From an uncultured Chlorobiales bacterium (GTDB lineage Bacteria; Bacteroidota; Chlorobiia; Chlorobiales; Chlorobiaceae): a DNA stretch of 11,032 nucleotides. The stretch is from NCBI GenBank assembly GCA_903901395.1, contig CAIUQW010000295.1, forward strand, positions 1 to 11,032, read 5' to 3'. Under the pieces are notes generated by a model. That model had not been told where the DNA came from. It saw only the letters and a list, made by a program, of their open reading frames with translations, and ran no database searches. The translations under genes were made by a program, and so were the position numbers. Positions 7,430 through 11,032 of this stretch are shown piece after piece. Each line of letters starts with the position of its first letter. The first letter of the stretch is position 1.

Positions 7430-7948
7430 CTATCCGTCCTTCAGCGCCTTGCGGTACACTTCGAGATCGTCGTCGGTATAGCAGCAGAAGATTACCTCGT
7501 CGATGCTGCTTTCATGCTCCAACTCAGCCTTGACTGTTGCCGTCGCAATGACGGCTGCCGGTTCGACGGGATAGCCGTAGACGCCGGTGCTGATGCAGGG
7601 AAAGGCGATGGAGCGGCAATGGTGCTCAGCGGCGAGCTTCAGTGAGTTGCGGTAGCACGAGGCGAGCAGCTCCGCTTCGCCGTGGCTGCCGCCGCTCCAG
7701 ACCGGGCCGACAGCGTGGATGACGTACTTTGCGGGCAGCTTGTATCCATTCGTGATCTTCGCTTCGCCGGTGTGGCACCCGCCGAGGCCGCGGCACGCAT
7801 AGAGCAGCTCCAGGCCCGCCGCCCGGTGAATCGCCCCATCGACGCCCACGCCCCCAAGCAACGAAGTATTCGCCGCATTCACGATAACATCGACGGGAAG
7901 CGTCGTAATGTCCGCCTTGGTAGCATAGATTAGAAGATTTCTTTTCAT
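7430..7948 (-). CDS. Macro-domain protein, MacroD/YmdB-type ADP-ribose deacylase-like
   Basis: A 172-residue single-domain macro protein. Members of this class bind ADP-ribose and hydrolyse O-acetyl-ADP-ribose, ADP-ribose-1''-phosphate or ADP-ribosylated side chains in the cytoplasm. Visible motifs are KADITTLPVDVIVNAAN (D13 contacts adenine in the family; N24 and N27 line the pocket), the catalytic loop LLGGVGVDGAIHRAAG (D37) and the second loop STGVYGYP (120-127). In the first loop the common GGGGVDG reads GGVGVDG, with V34 replacing a glycine. The ATG at 7948 has AGGA upstream with a suitable spacer. The gene is probably last in the pgk-rhomboid-YkvA unit, 55 bases after YkvA, and converges with the TIR gene 14 bases away. 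A housekeeping repair role is likeliest. A role in handling TIR-made ADP-ribose products is possible but unproven. Confidence 0.92.
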   Translation of the reverse strand: MKRNLLIYATKADITTLPVDVIVNAANTSLLGGVGVDGAIHRAAGLELLYACRGLGGCHTGEAKITNGYKLPAKYVIHAVGPVWSGGSHGEAELLASCYRNSLKLAAEHHCRSIAFPCISTGVYGYPVEPAAVIATATVKAELEHESSIDEVIFCCYTDDDLEVYRKALKDG

Positions 7949-7960
7949 GGTTGTCCTGTA

Positions 7961-7989
7961 TTTATACTTCAGGCAAGAAACATCATCAA
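7961..7989 (-). promoter_or_regulatory. Possible internal promoter for the macro gene
   Basis: On the minus strand TTGATG (7984-7989) and TATAAA (7961-7966) are separated by 17 bases, a reasonable sigma-70 match. The start codon is so close that the transcript would be almost leaderless and would lose part of the ribosome binding site. The gene may instead be read only from pgk. Low confidence. Confidence 0.25.
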
Positions 7990-8003
7990 CTATCCATTAT
8001 CAA

Positions 8004-8465
8004 TTACCCCTCCTTCACCTCCTCGAACTCTGCATCGACCACTCTCGGAATCGGCTCCTCTTTTGCCTGCGCGGCGAGTTTTTCCCATTCGAGAAAGGCC
8101 GTGAGGTCGTGATTGATCGAGGCGAGCACGGCGGTGAGCACGGCGGCGTCATCGAAAAAACCGACCAGCGGAAGAAAGTCGGCAATCGCGTCGAGCGGGT
8201 TGACGAAGTAGATGAGCGCCGCGACGGCAAGAATGACGGTCTGCCACGGCACGACGCGGTACTCCTTGCTGAGATAGGCACGAACAAGCCTGACGAGCGT
8301 CTGGAACTTGTCGTTCAGCTCGTGGAACGGCGAAGATGTGCCCGCACTACCGATCATGTGCACTGCGGTGTCGATGACATCCTTGATTTTTTCCGGGTCG
8401 CGCAGGGTCTCTTCGGCAGCTCTGCGCGCGCGCTCGAAAATGCGTCCTTGCTTTTTCTCTTTCAT
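8004..8465 (-). CDS. YkvA-family DUF1232 membrane protein
   Basis: A 153-residue protein of unknown function. The DUF1232 core lies at about 72-110, with a hydrophobic helix (PWQTVILAVAALIYFV, 73-88) running into the family signature NPLDAIADFLPLVGFFDD (89-106). An N-terminal charged, probably helical region (1-65) and an acidic tail (AEFEEVKEG) flank it. One or two membrane segments are likely. It lies 42 bases after the rhomboid stop and 55 before the macro gene on the same strand, suggesting cotranscription. The start at 8465 is the first ATG and has no strong ribosome binding site. No biochemical role is established for this family. Confidence 0.9.
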   Translation of the reverse strand: MKEKKQGRIFERARRAAEETLRDPEKIKDVIDTAVHMIGSAGTSSPFHELNDKFQTLVRLVRAYLSKEYRVVPWQTVILAVAALIYFVNPLDAIADFLPLVGFFDDAAVLTAVLASINHDLTAFLEWEKLAAQAKEEPIPRVVDAEFEEVKEG

Positions 8466-8507
8466 CTCGGAGTGGTGCGTATCGTGCAGGTTCGCGCTGC
8501 CGGAGGG

Positions 8508-9332
8508 TCAGCGTTTGCCTGCCTTGAGAAGCTTGCGTTTTTCCTCCGCCGTCAGGGAGTCGTATCCCCTGCTCGAAATTTTGTCGAGAATCCGGTCGAT
8601 CTCGGATTCTGAGAGATCGTCATCCTTGCCGCCCTGCCAGAGCACCGGCCCTTGCTGTTTTTTCGGAAGCGAGAACTTCCTGAACATCCGGCTGATCGAG
8701 CCGTCGTTTCGCCGGATCATGATGTAGATGTAGCCGATCAGCATGCCGCCGAGATGGGCGAAATGAGCCACATCGCTGCCGCTGCCCATGCTCCGGTTGC
8801 CGAGGCCCGAGAAGAACTCGAACAGCGCATACCCCGCCACGAAGTACTTCGTTTTGACCGGCAAAAAAAAATAGACGTAAATATACCGGTCGGGGAACAT
8901 CATGCCAAAGGCGAGCAGCACGCCGAAAATCGCGCCGGACGCGCCGATGGTCGGATTAGGAAGTCCGGCGGTCGCCGCGAGATTGATAAACGCCGCGCCG
9001 ATACCGCAAGTAAAGTAATAGGTGACGAAGTCTTTCGTGCCCCAGTAATTTTCGATTTCAGCGCCGAACATCCAGAGGGCGAGCATGTTGACGATGATAT
9101 GCCCCAATCCGCCATGCAGAAACATGTAGGTCACCGGTTGCCAGAGGTGAAAGGCGAAGCCCTCCGCAGGATGCGAGCCAATCGGCCAGAGCGCGCCAAA
9201 GGTCGTCAGAATATCGCCAAAAGGGGACATCTGAAAAAGAAAGACGATCACATTGGCAACGATGATCGCCTTGATCGCCGGCGGCATCACCTGGAAGCCG
9301 CCGGGAGTGTATTGCTGGTCGTATCGGGACAT
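8508..9332 (-). CDS. Rhomboid-family intramembrane serine protease
   Basis: A 274-residue polytopic membrane protein. The rhomboid hallmarks are complete: WQPVTYMFLHGGLGHIIVNM (64-83), the nucleophile S132 in GASGAIFG, and the partner histidine H193 in HFAHLGGMLIGY. About six hydrophobic segments cover residues 18-207. A soluble charged tail (208-274) follows, of the type often attached to bacterial rhomboids, ending in a short SESEIDRILDKISSRGYDSL motif-like helix. The enzyme should cleave transmembrane helices of unknown substrates in the inner membrane. It is 67 bases downstream of pgk and 42 upstream of YkvA. Both catalytic residues are present, so it should be active. Confidence 0.95.
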   Translation of the reverse strand: MSRYDQQYTPGGFQVMPPAIKAIIVANVIVFLFQMSPFGDILTTFGALWPIGSHPAEGFAFHLWQPVTYMFLHGGLGHIIVNMLALWMFGAEIENYWGTKDFVTYYFTCGIGAAFINLAATAGLPNPTIGASGAIFGVLLAFGMMFPDRYIYVYFFLPVKTKYFVAGYALFEFFSGLGNRSMGSGSDVAHFAHLGGMLIGYIYIMIRRNDGSISRMFRKFSLPKKQQGPVLWQGGKDDDLSESEIDRILDKISSRGYDSLTAEEKRKLLKAGKR

Positions 9333-9399
9333 TCAGTATCGTTGACAGTGATTGGCGATGCCTTTGCAGCGTATCGGAATCTTGAATGCAGAGCCTTGT

Positions 9400-10593
9400 T
9401 TAATCGTTCAGCGCGGCAATGCCCGGCAGCTCCTTGCCTTCGAGGAATTCGAGGCTCGCGCCGCCGCCCGTGGAGACGTGCGTCACCTTCTCGGAAAGCC
9501 CGGCTTTCGCGATGGCCGCCGCCGAGTCGCCGCCGCCGATGATCGTCACCGCGCCTTCGGCGGTCGCGTCGGCAAGCGCCTTGGCGATGGCGAAGGTTCC
9601 TGCGGCGAACTGGTCGATCTCGAACACGCCCATCGGGCCGTTCCAGAGCACGGTCTTCGCGCCGAGGATCTCTTTGGTGTAGGCTTCGATGGTTGCCGGG
9701 CCGATGTCGAGGCCGCTCATCCCTTCGGAGATGGCCGTCACCGGCTCGACGCGCGACGGCGCATCGGCGGAAATCTCCGCAGCTACGACCACATCTTCGG
9801 GCAGCAGCAGGCGGACGCCCTTCTGTTTGGCCTGTTCGAGCAGCGCGAGCGCCAGTTCGATTTTATTATCCTCGACAAGCGAGTTGCCCACTTCGAGTCC
9901 CTGCGCCTTGAAGAAGGTGAAGACCATCGCGCCGCCGACCAGCACGGTATCGACCTTGCTAAAGAGCGCTTCGAGCACGTCGATCTTGCCGGAAATTTTC
10001 GCGCCGCCGAGAATGGCCACGAACGGACGCTGCGCATCGTTGAGCGCCGTGCCGAGGTAGCGCAGCTCCTTTTCGATGAGGTAGCCCGCCACCGAGGTCT
10101 GCATATATCGAGTGATGCCCTCGGTCGAGGCATGGGCGCGGTGCGCCGTGCCGAATGCGTCGTTGACGTATATTTCGCCCAGCGAGGCGAGTTCTCTGGC
10201 GAAATCGGCGTTGTTCTCCTCCTCTTCGGGATGGAAGCGCAGATTTTCAAGCATCATCACGTCGCCATCCTGCAACGCGAGCACCTGCTGCATCACCTCG
10301 GTGCCGATGCAGTCGCCCGCCATCGTCACCGGGCAGTCGAGCAGCTCGGAGAGGCGCTTTGCCGCCGGAGCGAGGGAGAATGCCGGGTTGACCTTGCCTT
10401 TCGGTCTGCCGAGGTGCGACATCAGAATCAGCCTGCCCCCCTCCTCGATGACCTTACGAATCGAGGGCAGCGCCTCCACGATTCTTTTCTCGTCGGTGAT
10501 GTTTCTGTCCTGATCGAGCGGCACGTTGAAATCGACTCGCATCAAGACGCGCTTTCCCTGTAACGATATGTCAGACAACGTCTTTTTCTGCAT
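9400..10593 (-). CDS. pgk: Phosphoglycerate kinase
   Basis: A 397-residue cytoplasmic enzyme, the normal bacterial length. It interconverts 1,3-bisphosphoglycerate plus ADP and 3-phosphoglycerate plus ATP, in glycolysis/gluconeogenesis and in the carbon metabolism that supports autotrophy. Signatures are VDFNVP (20-25), SHLGRPKG (59-66), [34 protein letters not shown] and the C-terminal [18 protein letters not shown]. The start at 10593 ([16 protein letters not shown]) gives the family N-terminus and has AGGGA just upstream; the in-frame ATG at 10680 would add an unsupported 29-residue extension and lies upstream of the promoter. It appears to lead a unit with the rhomboid, YkvA and macro genes. 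Confidence 0.98.
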   Translation of the reverse strand: MQKKTLSDISLQGKRVLMRVDFNVPLDQDRNITDEKRIVEALPSIRKVIEEGGRLILMSHLGRPKGKVNPAFSLAPAAKRLSELLDCPVTMAGDCIGTEVMQQVLALQDGDVMMLENLRFHPEEEENNADFARELASLGEIYVNDAFGTAHRAHASTEGITRYMQTSVAGYLIEKELRYLGTALNDAQRPFVAILGGAKISGKIDVLEALFSKVDTVLVGGAMVFTFFKAQGLEVGNSLVEDNKIELALALLEQAKQKGVRLLLPEDVVVAAEISADAPSRVEPVTAISEGMSGLDIGPATIEAYTKEILGAKTVLWNGPMGVFEIDQFAAGTFAIAKALADATAEGAVTIIGGGDSAAAIAKAGLSEKVTHVSTGGGASLEFLEGKELPGIAALND

Positions 10594-10638
10594 TTCCCTG
10601 TGAGTTGGTTGGTGGAATTGAAAGTGTTTGACTTTGTG

Positions 10639-10667
10639 AATATACATAAGATTACCGCTCGCTTCAA
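10639..10667 (-). promoter_or_regulatory. Sigma-70-like promoter of pgk
   Basis: On the minus strand TTGAAG (10662-10667, four of six) and TATATT (10639-10644, five of six) are separated by exactly 17 bases. The start codon lies 45 bases beyond the -10 box, giving a normal leader of about 35-40 bases. It is the best promoter match in the window and supports starting pgk at 10593. Confidence 0.55.
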
Positions 10668-10776
10668 TCAATGTTTTCAAGTTGCAATTCTATAATGCTT
10701 TAGAGGATTTTTCCCTTGCCTCGAAACGCCCGGTTCACACGCCAGTCACCCCTTTTCAGGAGTCGCGAAAGGGCAT

Positions 10777-10803
10777 AAAAAAAGCCGGGATTTTCTCCCG
10801 GCT
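10777..10803 (-). terminator. Intrinsic terminator of the transcript entering from the right edge
   Basis: On the minus strand AGCCGGGA pairs perfectly with TCCCGGCT (8 bp) around a GAAAA loop and is followed by six or seven T residues. This is a textbook rho-independent terminator. The polarity means it ends an upstream minus-strand transcript, separating it from the pgk promoter 110 bases on. On the plus strand the hairpin is followed by GCGG, so it does not work that way. Confidence 0.9.
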
Positions 10804-11032
10804 GCGGTGAGTCGCGCCGCGCTCCCGGCGGTCAGCGCCGCATTCTCGGCTCGCTCACCACGTGAATCCCCGTGCCCGCCCTTCGATCTTCACGGCACCT
10901 CTTTTATCTGCCCCTCCCGTCGCTCAAGGCTCGAAGCGTGCCGTTCCGGTCAACGCAATAGCTGAACCGCAGCTTCGCCGGAAATACTTGATACGCGACA
11001 GGAAAGCGCCTGTCTCTCCAATGCGAGCGACC
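10804..11032 (-). other. End of an unidentified minus-strand transcript (CDS fragment or structured RNA)
   Basis: This stretch lies directly upstream of the intrinsic terminator, so something is transcribed here. One minus-strand frame is open from the edge to a TAA at 10904-10906 (42 codons, ending YCVDRNGTLRALSDGRGR). A second frame is open almost as long, so coding is not proven, and I recognise no family in either. Several short inverted repeats are visible: GACAGG/CCTGTC (10997-11002 with 11009-11014), CGTGAA/TTCACG (10861-10866 with 10889-10894) and GGTGAG/CTCACC (10806-10811 with 10854-10859). These allow a structured RNA or a structured 3' untranslated region. I found no RNase P, tmRNA or tRNA hallmark. 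Confidence 0.4.

Noticed and set aside
9352..10563. Long plus-strand open frame opposite pgk (403 codons), and a similar one opposite the rhomboid gene (8652-9542)
   Set aside because: pgk and the rhomboid have complete family signatures on the minus strand; the plus-strand translations are Arg/His/Ala-rich shadows.
10594..10680. 29-residue extension of pgk from an ATG at 10680
   Set aside because: It lies across and upstream of the pgk promoter and adds residues absent from the family.

Overview
The proteins look like those of a green sulfur bacterium (Chlorobi, close to Chlorobaculum/Chlorobium). This is inferred from overall resemblance of the housekeeping proteins and the GC-rich codon use; no taxonomic marker such as rRNA or a pigment gene lies in the window. 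Two housekeeping ends enclose a central accessory block that differs in base composition.

Left end, minus strand: the N-terminal 334 codons of gatB (Asp/Glu-tRNA amidotransferase subunit B) run off the left edge. A small exported SYLF/Ysc84-like protein gene lies 45 bases upstream. Then comes a 627-residue protein that reads as a large C45-type (acyl-CoA:6-APA acyltransferase-like) Ntn hydrolase, in markedly AT-rich DNA.

Centre, plus strand: diverging from the hydrolase across a 227-base gap is a 1150-residue protein. It combines a TIR domain, seven WD40 repeats, a Roc GTPase, a COR domain, a CxC/CxxC zinc-like segment and a DUF4365/PD-(D/E)XK-like C-terminus. This is the architecture of a bacterial NLR/Roco-type conflict protein: sensor, nucleotide switch and effector in one chain. 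The WD40 part has about 45% GC in sampled lines, whereas the TIR and Roc-COR parts reach about 70%. The gene therefore looks like a mosaic with a swapped sensor module.

Right, minus strand: a macro-domain (ADP-ribose-processing type) gene ends tail-to-tail 14 bases from the TIR gene. It is the last gene of a likely unit pgk - rhomboid protease - DUF1232/YkvA membrane protein - macro protein, read from a good promoter upstream of pgk. A textbook intrinsic terminator just upstream of that promoter closes a transcript entering from the right edge. Its product is only partly visible and could be a C-terminal CDS fragment or a structured RNA.

Working hypothesis (inference): the TIR-WD40-Roc-COR-DUF4365 protein is a stand-alone antiphage or abortive-infection sensor-effector. 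The divergent hydrolase and convergent macro-domain gene are possible but unproven partners. No tRNA, rRNA, insertion sequence or CRISPR array was seen.
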